From: Polyangium sp. y55x31
GTDB lineage: Bacteria > Myxococcota_A > Polyangia > Polyangiales > Polyangiaceae
Direction: 5' to 3'
Length of the DNA: 64,000 nucleotides
Assembly (NCBI RefSeq): GCF_029946505.1
Contig: NZ_JARZHG010000049.1
Coordinates: forward strand, 1-64,000
The translations under genes and the position numbers were made by a program. Under the pieces are notes generated by a model, which saw nothing but the letters and a program-made list of their open reading frames with translations, was not told where the DNA came from and did no database searches. Below, one piece after another: positions 27,311 to 35,884 of the stretch (position 1 is the stretch's first letter; each line of letters starts with the position of its first letter).

Positions 27311-29650
27311 GTGATGCGCCGCCGCGTGTTTCGCCTCGCCCTCCTGGCCCTCGCCGCTTGCGGCCCCGCGCGTGTTCCTCCGTCGCCGCCCACCGCCGCA
27401 TCACGAACTGCGCCCGCAGATGCGGCGCCCCTGCCGTGGCCCTTCGCGGATACCATTTTGCCTGCGCCGCCGGCCCACGGAACGCCGACCGAGCCCGGCC
27501 GGCGCCACGGTTTGCCCGACGGGCTCGTGCGCGCCGTCGAGACGCTCTTCCGCAAAGGCCTCGCGGATCCACGCGGATTGCCCTATCACGTCGTCACCAT
27601 CACGCTCACGACGCAGCCGGAAGGGCCAGGGGAGGTGATTCCGACGAAGGCGTTCGTGCTCCCGGGGCCGGAGAGCGGGCCGCGCTTCGGCATTCTCTGG
27701 AATGGCCTCGAGTATCCGCTCGTCGCCGTCGGCCCGCCCGCGGACCTGCGCGCCGATATCGAGGCGCTTCGGGCCAGCGACAAGCGCATCTGCGACCAGC
27801 AATCAGCGCATTTCCCCGAAATGCCTTGCTTCCGGACGCGCCGGGCGCGGTACGAGCTTCCTTCCCACAAGCTCGACGAGATCCTGCCGATGCACGTCGC
27901 GATGCTCGTGCAACTCGGCGAGGATACCCTGGCGCAATCGCTCTGGGAGACCTGGATCGCGGGAGGCTCGCTCGACGACACGCCGGAGATTTCGGGCAGC
28001 GAGCGGGCCGTCTTCGTGCGCATCGCCGACCATTTCCTTTCGGTGCTCCGCGAACGCGCGCTCTGGGCGCACGTCCGCGGCGACGACGAGCTCGCGCTCG
28101 CGAGCTTGCGGGGCGTGGCGCGGATCGGCCCGGCGCTCGCCGCACATGCGGCCTCGCTCGGAGCGGACGAGGCCACCGTCCAGGGATTCGCCGCGCCGGC
28201 GGGGCCGCTGCTCGTGGACCAGGAAAGACGAGCGGCGCAACCGACGAAGGGACCAAAAGGTTTGCCCTCGCCTTTGCCCGCGGATCCGGCGGCGCGCGTG
28301 GCGGCGCTCGTCGCGGCGCTCGGCGAGGTGCACGAGCCTGCGTTCGGACGGCATGGGGCGCAGGCGCAGGTCCTCGAAGACCCGATCTTGCAGGCGCTGC
28401 TCGCGGAAGGCGAAGCGGCGGTCCTGTCGCTCGCGGAGGCGCTCGCGAACGACGAACGTTACACGCGATCGATATGGTACGAGGCGCACGGCATCGAGCT
28501 CCTCACGGTGCGCGACGTCGCCGAGCTCGCCCTCGACTCGCTCGCCGCGGATCTCCCGGTCGCCCCCGCGCCGCCGGACGAGACGAAGCAACAGAAGGCC
28601 GAACGATTCCGGGAGGCGGCGGAAAGGTTCAAATCGATCCCCACGGACGAGCGCTGGTTCCGTGATCTCGCGGACGACACCGCGGGTCCTCTGCGGTGGG
28701 TGCAGGCCGCCACGCGTATCGTCGGGCCCACGGACGCGCCCCGCCGGAGCCCCGACGCCTCCGATTTCCTCGCGCTCTTTTTGCGCGTGGACGGGCCGCC
28801 CAAGCCTCGCTTCGCGGGCCTTTCGTCTCGTAAAAATCCCTCGGTCACCGAGCTCCTCGCGCGACGCGCAAAACAGCTCGCCGACATGATGGGGCACGGG
28901 TACTTGAAGGCCTCGTGCGAGATGGGCCTCCTCCTCGCGCTCTGGGATCCCAAGGGCGCCGCGCGCGCCCTCCGCGAGGGGACGGGCTCCTTGCGCAATG
29001 GCTGGGAGGACATCAAGGACCCCGCCGCCGCGGACGATCTGCGCCAATGCCTCGCCGTGTTCTTCGTGGCCCGAGCCGCCTCGGGGGACGAGAAGGCATT
29101 CGACGAATACGCGTCCTTCATCCGCGAGATCGATCCCGCGACCGTGCCCCCGAGGGCAGGCGAGCTCCGCACGCTCCTCGCGCCCCTGACCCTCCGGCCC
29201 ACGCGTCCTTCCATCGTCGCCGCGGGCCGCGCGATGTTCGCGACCAAGACTTCTCCCTGGGCCACCCGCTTTCGGCGCGGCGAGCGCGACGATTTGCTCG
29301 ATCCCTCCTTGCTGCGCATCCCCGGCATGCGCGAGCTCGTCCTGCCGGCGCTGGAAGACAGGGCCGCGATCGGCAGCATCGAGCTCGACGAATTCGGAGG
29401 CGCCGAATGGGGCGGCGTGGGCGAATTCGATCGGAGTCACGAGCAGGTCGATCCGCGGGATCCCGGCGCGGCGCCCCCGAACACGAAGATGCCGCTCCGA
29501 TTCTGTGATCGCGTCGCGAGCGTGCTCGCGGGGCGCATCGGATCGGCCGCGCCGTTCCGGATGTACTGGATCGAGCCGCGGCGCGACGACGCGATTGCCG
29601 CCCTCCGGACCTTCGTCGTGACGAAATCCGAGTCGCCCCGCGCCCCCTGA
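27311..29650 (+). CDS. large lipoprotein of unknown function
   Basis: 779 residues if the GTG at 27311 is used (ATG at 27314 is the alternative). The signal peptide ends in LALLALAAC with the lipid-modified Cys at 17, followed by a Pro/Ala/Ser linker to about residue 50. The mature protein is mostly helical with no motif I can assign; the helices RVAALVAALGEVHEPAF and LLAEGEAAVLSLAEALAND suggest HEAT-like or armadillo-type stacking. There are few cysteines. It is monocistronic by position: divergent from the membrane protein and 147 nt before tyrA. Confidence 0.8.
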   Translation: MMRRRVFRLALLALAACGPARVPPSPPTAASRTAPADAAPLPWPFADTILPAPPAHGTPTEPGRRHGLPDGLVRAVETLFRKGLADPRGLPYHVVTITLTTQPEGPGEVIPTKAFVLPGPESGPRFGILWNGLEYPLVAVGPPADLRADIEALRASDKRICDQQSAHFPEMPCFRTRRARYELPSHKLDEILPMHVAMLVQLGEDTLAQSLWETWIAGGSLDDTPEISGSERAVFVRIADHFLSVLRERALWAHVRGDDELALASLRGVARIGPALAAHAASLGADEATVQGFAAPAGPLLVDQERRAAQPTKGPKGLPSPLPADPAARVAALVAALGEVHEPAFGRHGAQAQVLEDPILQALLAEGEAAVLSLAEALANDERYTRSIWYEAHGIELLTVRDVAELALDSLAADLPVAPAPPDETKQQKAERFREAAERFKSIPTDERWFRDLADDTAGPLRWVQAATRIVGPTDAPRRSPDASDFLALFLRVDGPPKPRFAGLSSRKNPSVTELLARRAKQLADMMGHGYLKASCEMGLLLALWDPKGAARALREGTGSLRNGWEDIKDPAAADDLRQCLAVFFVARAASGDEKAFDEYASFIREIDPATVPPRAGELRTLLAPLTLRPTRPSIVAAGRAMFATKTSPWATRFRRGERDDLLDPSLLRIPGMRELVLPALEDRAAIGSIELDEFGGAEWGGVGEFDRSHEQVDPRDPGAAPPNTKMPLRFCDRVASVLAGRIGSAAPFRMYWIEPRRDDAIAALRTFVVTKSESPRAP

Positions 29651-29797
29651 GCGGCATTTCCGTCGCAACCGGGAAAAACCCGGAGAAACGCCGCCGACCG
29701 CGTCCGCGACGGAACGATTTTCTTCCGCATCGCCTCCTCGCCCACGGGGCCGTTCATCCGCTATGCTTGATGTGGGGATCGGCCCCATACAGGCGTC

Positions 29798-30865
29798 ATG
29801 ACGAACGTCGCACTGCTCGGATACGGTCGCTTCGGCGCGGCGATGGCCTCGCTCCTCCGGGATGCGAACGTCGACGTGCAGGCTCTCGACGATCGCTCCC
29901 ACGTGCCCGACGACATGCGCGCGGCGTCGCTCCCCGATCTCGTGCGAGGCCGCGATGTCGTGGTGGTCGCCGTCCCCGTCACCGCGATGCGCCGCGCCTT
30001 CATGGCGATGCGCCCGCTGCTCTCGCCCTCGCAGATCGTCGTGGACGTCGGCAGCGTCAAGCTCGGCCCCTCGGCCGCCATGAACGAATGCTTCGGCGCC
30101 GACATCCCCTGGGTCGCCACGCATCCCTTGTTCGGCCCGATCAGCCTCTCCCGGGGCGAGCGGCCGCTCGTCGCGGTGGTCTGTCCCAATGCGATGCATC
30201 CGGCGGCGGTCGACCGCGTGGTGAGCCTGTACGAGCAAATCGGCTGCACGGTCGTCCTGGAGGACGAGGCCACGCATGACCGCAACATGGCCTGGACGCA
30301 CGCCCTCGCATTCTTCGTGGCCAAGGGTATGCTCGACGCGGCCGTGCCCCTCGACATCCCGTACGCGCCGCCCTCGTTCCAGGCGCTCGCGCGGACGGTG
30401 GAGGCCGCGCGCTCGGACGCGGGGCACCTCTATGCCGCGCTCCACCGCGAAAATCCCTATGCCGCCGAGGCCCGCCGCAAGCTCGTCGATGCGCTCCTCG
30501 CCGCCGATCAGAACCTCTCCGGATCGGACGGGATGGCTGCGCCGCCCTCCTCCGCGCTCATCCTGCCCTCCAAGGCGGGCTCGCAAGCCTTGCGAGAGGC
30601 GCGTGATCTCATCGACGACCTCGATCGTGACCTCATCGATCTCCTCGGGCGGCGGGCCCAGCTCGCGCGGCGCGCGGCGCGGGAGAAGGCGAAGCTCGGC
30701 CGCCCCGTGCGCGATCCCGAGCGCGAGGCGGAGCTCCTCGATGCGCGCAGGCGCTGGGCAGCCGAGCGCGATCTCGATCCGGCCTCGGTGCACGAGATCT
30801 TCGACGCCATTCTCCGATTCTCCAGACGCTTGCAACACGAGGAACCCACCGGCGAAACGGACTGA
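29798..30865 (+). CDS. tyrA: prephenate dehydrogenase with C-terminal chorismate mutase domain
   Basis: 355 residues. The N-terminal part is a prephenate dehydrogenase: NAD-binding GYGRFG (8-13), ATHPLFGP and the DRNMAWTHALAFF helix. Residues ~265-350 form an AroQ-type chorismate mutase helix bundle (LIDDLDRDLIDLLGRRAQLARRAAREKAKLG...RRWAAERDLD). It would convert chorismate to prephenate and then to 4-hydroxyphenylpyruvate for tyrosine. The domain order is the reverse of the E. coli T-protein. First gene of an aromatic amino acid cluster with aroF and pheA. TATGCT at 29762-29767 is a possible -10 box. Confidence 0.92.
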   Translation: MTNVALLGYGRFGAAMASLLRDANVDVQALDDRSHVPDDMRAASLPDLVRGRDVVVVAVPVTAMRRAFMAMRPLLSPSQIVVDVGSVKLGPSAAMNECFGADIPWVATHPLFGPISLSRGERPLVAVVCPNAMHPAAVDRVVSLYEQIGCTVVLEDEATHDRNMAWTHALAFFVAKGMLDAAVPLDIPYAPPSFQALARTVEAARSDAGHLYAALHRENPYAAEARRKLVDALLAADQNLSGSDGMAAPPSSALILPSKAGSQALREARDLIDDLDRDLIDLLGRRAQLARRAAREKAKLGRPVRDPEREAELLDARRRWAAERDLDPASVHEIFDAILRFSRRLQHEEPTGETD

Positions 30866-30931
30866 TCTTTTTCTGGCCCGGCCGAGGCCGCCGCGGCATC
30901 CAACAGGACACGGACTCCAGGGGGAACTTAC

Positions 30932-32077
30932 ATGATTGTCACACTCGAGCCGGACGCGCCGGAATCGCGCGCCGAGGCGGTCGTCCGCCTCGCAGCGCGG
31001 TATCCGGGGGTTTCGGTCCAGAAATTCGTCTTTCGCGGCGAATCCACCTCCATCACGGAGGTGCACCTCATCGGCTCGACGCGCGCCGTGCCGACGGAGC
31101 CCTTCGAAAGCTTGCCGGGCGTGCGCAAGGTCGTCCGCGTCTCCCGGAAATACCGGCTCATCGGCCGGCACCACCCGGACGCCGAGACGCACGGGTTCGA
31201 GTACAACGGGGTCCATTTCGACGAGAAGCGCGTCCACGTCTTCGCCGGCCTCTGTGCCGTCGACACGCGCGAGCACGTCGCGCAGATGATGGCCGCGCTC
31301 GAACAGGCGGGCATCCGCACGACGCGCATGGGCGCGTACAAGCCGCGCACGAGCCCCTACGATTTCCAGGGCCTCGGCAAAACATGTTTGCCCTGGGTCT
31401 TCGAGCTCGCGGGCAAGCACGGCATCAAGGTGATCGCCATGGAGGTCACCGACGCGCGCCACATCGACGAGATCAACACGGCGCTCGCGGCGGCGGGTGA
31501 TCCGACCGGCGTCATGCTCCAGATCGGCACGCGCAACACGCAGAACTTCGAGCTCTTGAAGCAAGTGGGCCAGCAAAGGCGCTTCCCGGTGCTCTTCAAG
31601 CGCGGCATGGGCATCTCGCTCGAAGAATCCTTGAATGCCTGCGAATACGTGGCGAGCGAGGGCAACCCGAACATCGTCTTTTGCCTGCGCGGCGTGAAGA
31701 CGCACCTCGGCGATCCCCACCGGAATCTCGTCGACTTCTCGCACGTGCCCGTCGTCCGCCGGCAGACGCGCCTGCCCGTCTGCGTCGATCCCTCGCACGC
31801 CGTCGGCCGCATGGACAACGCGCCGGACGGCCTCCCCGACATTTTCCATGTGGTGGGGCAGGGGATCATCGCGGGCGCTTCCATGGTGCTCGTCGATTTC
31901 CACCCGCGGCCCGACGAGGCGCTCTGCGACGGCCCGCAGGCCCTGGAGCTCCACGCCTTGCCGCGTTTCGCGCGGTACGTGGAGAGCGTGCGGCTCGCAT
32001 ACGCAGGAATCGTCCGCGAGTTCGGCGCGGGCGCGGCGCCGCCGGCCGCAGCGGCCACGGAGCCGAGCGCCGCTTGA
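30932..32077 (+). CDS. aroF: 3-deoxy-7-phosphoheptulonate (DAHP) synthase, type I-beta
   Basis: 381 residues; condenses phosphoenolpyruvate and erythrose 4-phosphate, the first step of the shikimate pathway. Residues 1-75 form a ferredoxin-like N-terminal domain as in Thermotoga DAHP synthase, usually the feedback site. The barrel has AGLCAVDT, GAYKPRTSPYDFQGLG (substrate loop), VMLQIGTRNTQNFELLK, PVLFKRGMG and DPSHAVGR. ATG 30932 is preceded by CCAGGGGGA. It sits 66 nt after tyrA; pheA follows within the last codons, so all three are probably one operon. Confidence 0.95.
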   Translation: MIVTLEPDAPESRAEAVVRLAARYPGVSVQKFVFRGESTSITEVHLIGSTRAVPTEPFESLPGVRKVVRVSRKYRLIGRHHPDAETHGFEYNGVHFDEKRVHVFAGLCAVDTREHVAQMMAALEQAGIRTTRMGAYKPRTSPYDFQGLGKTCLPWVFELAGKHGIKVIAMEVTDARHIDEINTALAAAGDPTGVMLQIGTRNTQNFELLKQVGQQRRFPVLFKRGMGISLEESLNACEYVASEGNPNIVFCLRGVKTHLGDPHRNLVDFSHVPVVRRQTRLPVCVDPSHAVGRMDNAPDGLPDIFHVVGQGIIAGASMVLVDFHPRPDEALCDGPQALELHALPRFARYVESVRLAYAGIVREFGAGAAPPAAAATEPSAA

Positions 32078-32094
32078 CCGAGGCCCGAGGCGCC

Positions 32095-32916
32095 GTGCAG
32101 GGGATCTCGATCGCTTGCCTCGGTCCCTCGGGCACGTTCAGCGAGGAGGCGGCCTCGCGCCATTTCGGGCAGGACACCCGGCCCCTCTTCTGCACCACGA
32201 TCGACGACGTCTTCGACGTGGTGGAGGCGCGCGCGGCCCCATTCGGCGTCGTGCCCGTGGAAAACTCCCTCGAAGGCGCGATCGGCCATACCCTCGACCG
32301 CCTCGTCGCCTCGCCGCTCCGCATCTCCGGCGAGGTGGCGCTCCCGATCCGCCAACACCTGCTCCGGCGCGAGGCGCAGCTCGACGGGATCACGCGTGTC
32401 TACGGGCACGCGCAATCCCTCGCGCAATGCCAGCGATTCGTGAAAAAGACGCTCCCACTGGCCGAGCGTATCGCCGTCTCCAGCAACGCCGAGGCGGCGC
32501 GCCTCGCCGCGCTCGAGCTGAATTCCGCCGCCCTCGCGGGCAAGCGCGCAGCGGCGATCCACGCGCTCACCATCCTCGCCGAGGGAGTCGAGGACGACCC
32601 CACGAACACCACGCGCTTTCTGGTGATCGGCGAAGCCAGCGCCGCGCCCTCGGGCCACGACAAAACCTCGCTCGTCATGTCGGCGCCGAACCGCCCGGGC
32701 GCGATGGTCGCGCTCCTCCGCCCTTTCTCGCGGCACGGAGTCAGCATGACCAAGCTCGAATCGCGCCCCTCGCGCCGAGGTCTCTGGGATTACCTCTTTT
32801 TCGTCGACGTCGAGGGCCACGCAGAGGATGCCGCGCTGCGCCGCGCCCTCGTCGAGCTCCAAGCGCGCGCCGGCTACCTCCAGGTCCTCGGCTCGTACCC
32901 GATGGCGCGCTCCTGA
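32095..32916 (+). CDS. pheA: prephenate dehydratase with ACT domain
   Basis: 273 residues from the GTG at 32095; an in-frame TTG at 32074 that overlaps the aroF stop (TTGA) is an equally possible coupled start. Catalyses prephenate to phenylpyruvate. N-terminal LGPSGTFSEEAA, PVENSLEGAIGHTLD and NTTRFLVIG (catalytic Thr of the TRF motif), then an ACT domain with ESRPSRRGLWDYLFFVD, the Phe-sensing motif of feedback inhibition. No chorismate mutase is fused; that activity is in the upstream tyrA product. Immediately downstream begins a four-hairpin repeat. Confidence 0.94.
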   Translation: MQGISIACLGPSGTFSEEAASRHFGQDTRPLFCTTIDDVFDVVEARAAPFGVVPVENSLEGAIGHTLDRLVASPLRISGEVALPIRQHLLRREAQLDGITRVYGHAQSLAQCQRFVKKTLPLAERIAVSSNAEAARLAALELNSAALAGKRAAAIHALTILAEGVEDDPTNTTRFLVIGEASAAPSGHDKTSLVMSAPNRPGAMVALLRPFSRHGVSMTKLESRPSRRGLWDYLFFVDVEGHAEDAALRRALVELQARAGYLQVLGSYPMARS

Positions 32917-32930
32917 GGCTGCTGCGCCTC

Positions 32931-33038
32931 GCCGGGGTTTCACCCCGGACCCGACCAGGGCTCTTCGCCCCTGGACCCGCTCCGCACCAGGGCGCAGCCC
33001 TGGACCGCTCGTGCATCGACCGCGATGCGGTCGATGCA
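32931..33038 (+). repeat. four-hairpin repeat, copy A (downstream of pheA)
   Basis: Four successive perfect or near-perfect stems begin 15 nt after the pheA stop: CCGGGG/CCCCGG (32932-32948), CCAGGG/CCCTGG (32955-32974), CCAGGGC/GCCCTGG (32987-33003) and a 12-bp stem TGCATCGACCGC/GCGGTCGATGCA (33012-33038, loop GAT). The same order is found in the two copies near 34.6-34.9 kb, with different stem bases. Likely a 3' untranslated structured element with terminator function. Confidence 0.75.
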
Positions 33039-33108
33039 GAAAAGTGTGGAGTGCCTGTGGCAGCTCACTCCGAGCGGAACTTCCTCGCCCCTTCTTCAGC
33101 TCCTCGCG

Positions 33109-33114
33109 TACCAT
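33109..33114 (+). promoter_or_regulatory. candidate -10 box, leaderless, for the EEP/lamin-tail gene
   Basis: TACCAT, 7 nt before the ATG at 33122. The last bases form an in-frame upstream ATG (33113). No Shine-Dalgarno sequence. Confidence 0.35.
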
Positions 33115-33121
33115 GGAAACC

Positions 33122-34597
33122 ATGAAATACGCGCACGGTCGGCCGAGGTCTGGATCCAGGACGAGCGCTCCTTCATCGCTCGTCCTTCTCGCTTCATCGC
33201 TCGTGATCGTCGCAGCGCCCGCGTGCGTCGCGCCCGAGCTCGACGAACCGTCCGTCGACACAGCGACGTTCGCATACACAGTCCCGGCGAAAGGGACAGC
33301 GACCACGCTCGACGTCGCCGCCTGGAACCTGGAGTGGTTCGGCGACACGAGCCGCGGCCCCACGAACGACACACTCCAGCGGCAAAACGCGTACGACGTG
33401 ATCAGCGGCGCAGACATGGATCTCTGGGGCGTCGAGGAGATCGTCAGCGTCTCGCAATGGAACACGCTCAAATCACAGCTCGTCGGTTACGCCGGGTTCC
33501 TGTCGAACGACCCAATCGTGACGAACGGCTCCTCCTACTACACCTCATCCGAACAAAAACTCGGCTTCCTCTACAAGACCTCGATCGCCACAGTGCAAAG
33601 CGCGCGCGTGATCCTGACGGCCTACGACTACGAGTTCGCCGGCCGGCCTCCGCTCGAAGTAAAGCTCTCGGTCACGCTGAACGGCACGACGGAGAACGTA
33701 GTCGTCATCGTCCTCCACATGAAAGCGCTCGCCGACGCCGCGAGCTACGAGCGCCGGCTCGACGCATCCGCCGCGCTGAAATCCCATCTCGACACGAACT
33801 ACCCGACGCAAAAGGTATTCGTCGTAGGCGATTTCAACGACGACCTCGACAAGTCCATCTCGGGCAGCACCACCCCCTACGCCAACTTCCTCGCCGACAC
33901 CGCCGACTACCATTTCGCCACGAAGGTCCTCACGGACGCAAACATCTCCTCGACGTCGAGCGGCGGCGCGACCATCGATCACCATCTCGTCACGAACGAG
34001 CTCGCCCTGACCCTCGTCCCCGGCTCCGTCGAAGCCTACCGCGTCTCCAATTTCATCCCAAGCTACGCCTCCACGACGAGCGACCACTTTCCAATCCTGA
34101 GCCGCTACACCTGGGCCGCCGCCAAGCCCGCGCAAGTCATCATCAACGAGATCTGCGCGAACGAGCCCGGCAGCAGCGTGGTCGGCGAATTCGTCGAAAT
34201 CGTCAACATCGGCGGCGTCCCCGCCACACTCGACGGCTGGACAATCTCAGACGCCTCCTCAGTGCGGCACACATTCGCCGCAGGCACGACACTCGCCGCA
34301 GGCAAGAGCCTCGTCGTCTTCGGCACAGCCGCCGGCATCCCCGCAGGCACCCCAAACGCAATCGAAAGCAGCACGAGCAACCTGGGCCTCGCAAACGGCG
34401 GAGACGCCGTCTACCTGCGCGACGCCGCAGGCACAACAAAAGACTCGTTCAGCTACCCCGCCTCCCTCGCCGCAGTCGACGGCGTCAGCATGAACCGCAG
34501 CCCCGACGCCGCCGAAAGCGCCACCTTCGTCCTACACACGAATCTCGTCGCGGCAGGAAGCTCGCCAGGCACGCGGGCGAATGGGGCGGCGTTCTGA
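33122..34597 (+). CDS. exported endonuclease/exonuclease/phosphatase-fold protein with lamin-tail domain
   Basis: 491 residues from ATG 33122 (an ATG at 33113 is also in frame). The N-terminus is an export signal ending near VIVAAPAC; the lipobox is poor, so either lipoprotein or secreted. Residues ~60-335 carry the EEP fold: AWNLEWFGD, VEEIV (metal ligand Glu), VVIVLHMKA, VVGDFNDD and SDHFPILSRY. Residues ~345-490 form a lamin-tail domain (INEICANEPG, GEFVEIVNIGG, LDGWTISD). Extracellular nuclease is the likely role. Codon use differs from neighbours: GCA, ACA and CCA are common. Flanked on both sides by copies of the four-hairpin repeat. Confidence 0.88.
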   Translation: MKYAHGRPRSGSRTSAPSSLVLLASSLVIVAAPACVAPELDEPSVDTATFAYTVPAKGTATTLDVAAWNLEWFGDTSRGPTNDTLQRQNAYDVISGADMDLWGVEEIVSVSQWNTLKSQLVGYAGFLSNDPIVTNGSSYYTSSEQKLGFLYKTSIATVQSARVILTAYDYEFAGRPPLEVKLSVTLNGTTENVVVIVLHMKALADAASYERRLDASAALKSHLDTNYPTQKVFVVGDFNDDLDKSISGSTTPYANFLADTADYHFATKVLTDANISSTSSGGATIDHHLVTNELALTLVPGSVEAYRVSNFIPSYASTTSDHFPILSRYTWAAAKPAQVIINEICANEPGSSVVGEFVEIVNIGGVPATLDGWTISDASSVRHTFAAGTTLAAGKSLVVFGTAAGIPAGTPNAIESSTSNLGLANGGDAVYLRDAAGTTKDSFSYPASLAAVDGVSMNRSPDAAESATFVLHTNLVAAGSSPGTRANGAAF

Positions 34598-34959
34598 TGG
34601 CGGGCGTCGCGCCGGGGCGCTGCCCCGGACCCCGCGGGGGCTGTTCGCCCCTCGACCCGAACCAGCGCAAGCGCTGGACCATTTGAGGAAGAACTGCGCA
34701 ATGCGCAGTTCTTCCCACAGGCCGGTGGCAAGACCATGGAGGTGCGTTTCAAGCTGGCGACGGGGACACCGTTGCCGGTTGAAACGTCAGCGCTGCCGCC
34801 TTGCCTGGAAGGGTCGCCTTTGGTCTTGACCCTGGCCGTTCGATGAACTGCGCGGAGCGCAGTTCATCGACCCCGAGTCCAGCGCTTGCGCTGGTCCGGG
34901 TGCAGGGGCGGACAGCCCCTGCTGGGGCCTGGGGCAAAGCCCCAGCGCAGCGCCATCAG
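34594..34959 (+). repeat. inverted pair of four-hairpin repeats (copies B and C) filling a convergent intergenic region
   Basis: Copy B (34594-34715) and copy C (34841-34959, opposite orientation) end in inverted repeats CTGATGGCG / CGCCATCAG that contain the stop codons of the two convergent genes. Stems of B: CCGGGGC/GCCCCGG (34612-34628), a GGGGC/GCCCC stem, CCAGCGC/GCGCTGG (34662-34677) and a 13-bp stem GGAAGAACTGCGC (34687-34715). Stems of C: a 13-bp stem CGATGAACTGCGC (34841-34869), CCAGCGC/GCGCTGG (34879-34894), GCAGGGGC/GCCCCTGC (34902-34922) and CTGGGGC/GCCCCAG (34929-34945). The spacer has further pairing (CAAGACCA 34731-34738 with TGGTCTTG 34821-34828; GTTTCAA with TTGAAAC), so the whole ~365 bp can fold on itself. 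A MITE-like or bidirectional terminator element. Confidence 0.8.
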
Positions 34960-35879
34960 ACGACAGGCCCCACCGCCGAAAGCTTCTTCGTCGCCAGCAC
35001 CCAATAGATTGCCCGGATCGATCCATCGTCGCCGATCTCGCATTGCAGCACTGATCGCGGCGCGATCTTCCGCCCTGGGGCGTGCTCCAGTACCACGGCG
35101 GGCAGCCCGTTCAGCATTCGGAATGTGAATCGCGCGGCCATGTTGCGCCGTTTGCCGAGACCCATGAGTAGGCGCCCGACTCGATCTCGCCCCAGGATGG
35201 GCAGGCGTGCTGCGAAAAACTCGCCTCCGCCGTCGCTCAGGTGCCGGACTTCTGCGTCCAGCATCGATTCGAGGGCTTTCCCGTCCGTGGTCCCGAGCGC
35301 CAGGAGAAAACGCCCCAGTGCTGCGCGTGTTTTTTCTACGAGCTCGGGGGTGCGGCGTGTCCGGCTCGATTCGTAGGCGGAGAGCGCGCGACGGGCCCGG
35401 TGGTGCATCGTCTTCACGGCCGTCTCTGTCATTCCGAGTGCGTCGGCGGCTTCCTTTACCGACCAGTCGAACACGTCGCAGAGCAGCACGATGGCCCGCT
35501 GCCGCGGCGTCAGCGCCTCCAGTGCTACGAGGAACGCCATCGACACGCTCTCCAGGAGATCGTAACGCCCCTCGGTCTCGACCGGCTCGACTCCGATTTC
35601 CAGCGCGCCGTCGCCGTCCGTCTCGACCGGCGATGGCAGCCAGGGGCCATCGTATGCGCGCCGTCGCCGCGCGCGTAGCCGGTCGATCCCGAGGTTTACC
35701 GCCACGCGCGTCAGCCATGGCCGCATGGGTTCATCGGCGCGGGCTGGCGGACGCTCGAGGGCGCGCAGGAGTGTCTCCTGCACGAGATCGTCTGCGTCCG
35801 CTGCCGATCCGGTCAATCGGTAGCAGAGCCCCCACAAGTACCGCCGATGCTCCCGCGCGAGCCCGTCCCCGTCAGCCAT
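34956..35879 (-). CDS. ECF-family RNA polymerase sigma factor with SnoaL-like C-terminal domain (ECF41/SigJ-like)
   Basis: 307 residues. Sigma region 2 (HRRYLWGLCYRLTGSAADADDLVQETLLRAL) at about 10-45 and region 4 (ALTPRQRAIVLLCDVFDWSVKEAADALGM) at about 125-160. The linker has WLPSPVE, close to the WLPEP motif, and the C-terminal NTF2/SnoaL-like domain has LSDGGGEFF, close to the DGGGK motif, both described for ECF41 sigma factors, which lack an anti-sigma protein and are controlled by the C-terminal domain. ATG 35879 is 5 nt after the stop of the oxidoreductase gene, and a GTG 6 nt upstream is possible; the two genes form an operon. Confidence 0.9.
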   Translation of the reverse strand: MADGDGLAREHRRYLWGLCYRLTGSAADADDLVQETLLRALERPPARADEPMRPWLTRVAVNLGIDRLRARRRRAYDGPWLPSPVETDGDGALEIGVEPVETEGRYDLLESVSMAFLVALEALTPRQRAIVLLCDVFDWSVKEAADALGMTETAVKTMHHRARRALSAYESSRTRRTPELVEKTRAALGRFLLALGTTDGKALESMLDAEVRHLSDGGGEFFAARLPILGRDRVGRLLMGLGKRRNMAARFTFRMLNGLPAVVLEHAPGRKIAPRSVLQCEIGDDGSIRAIYWVLATKKLSAVGPVV

Positions 35880-35884
35880 CACCG

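Noticed and set aside
27803-31954. A 1383-codon open frame on the minus strand
   Set aside because: Antisense to the lipoprotein, tyrA and aroF genes, which have clear motifs; no recognisable domain of its own.
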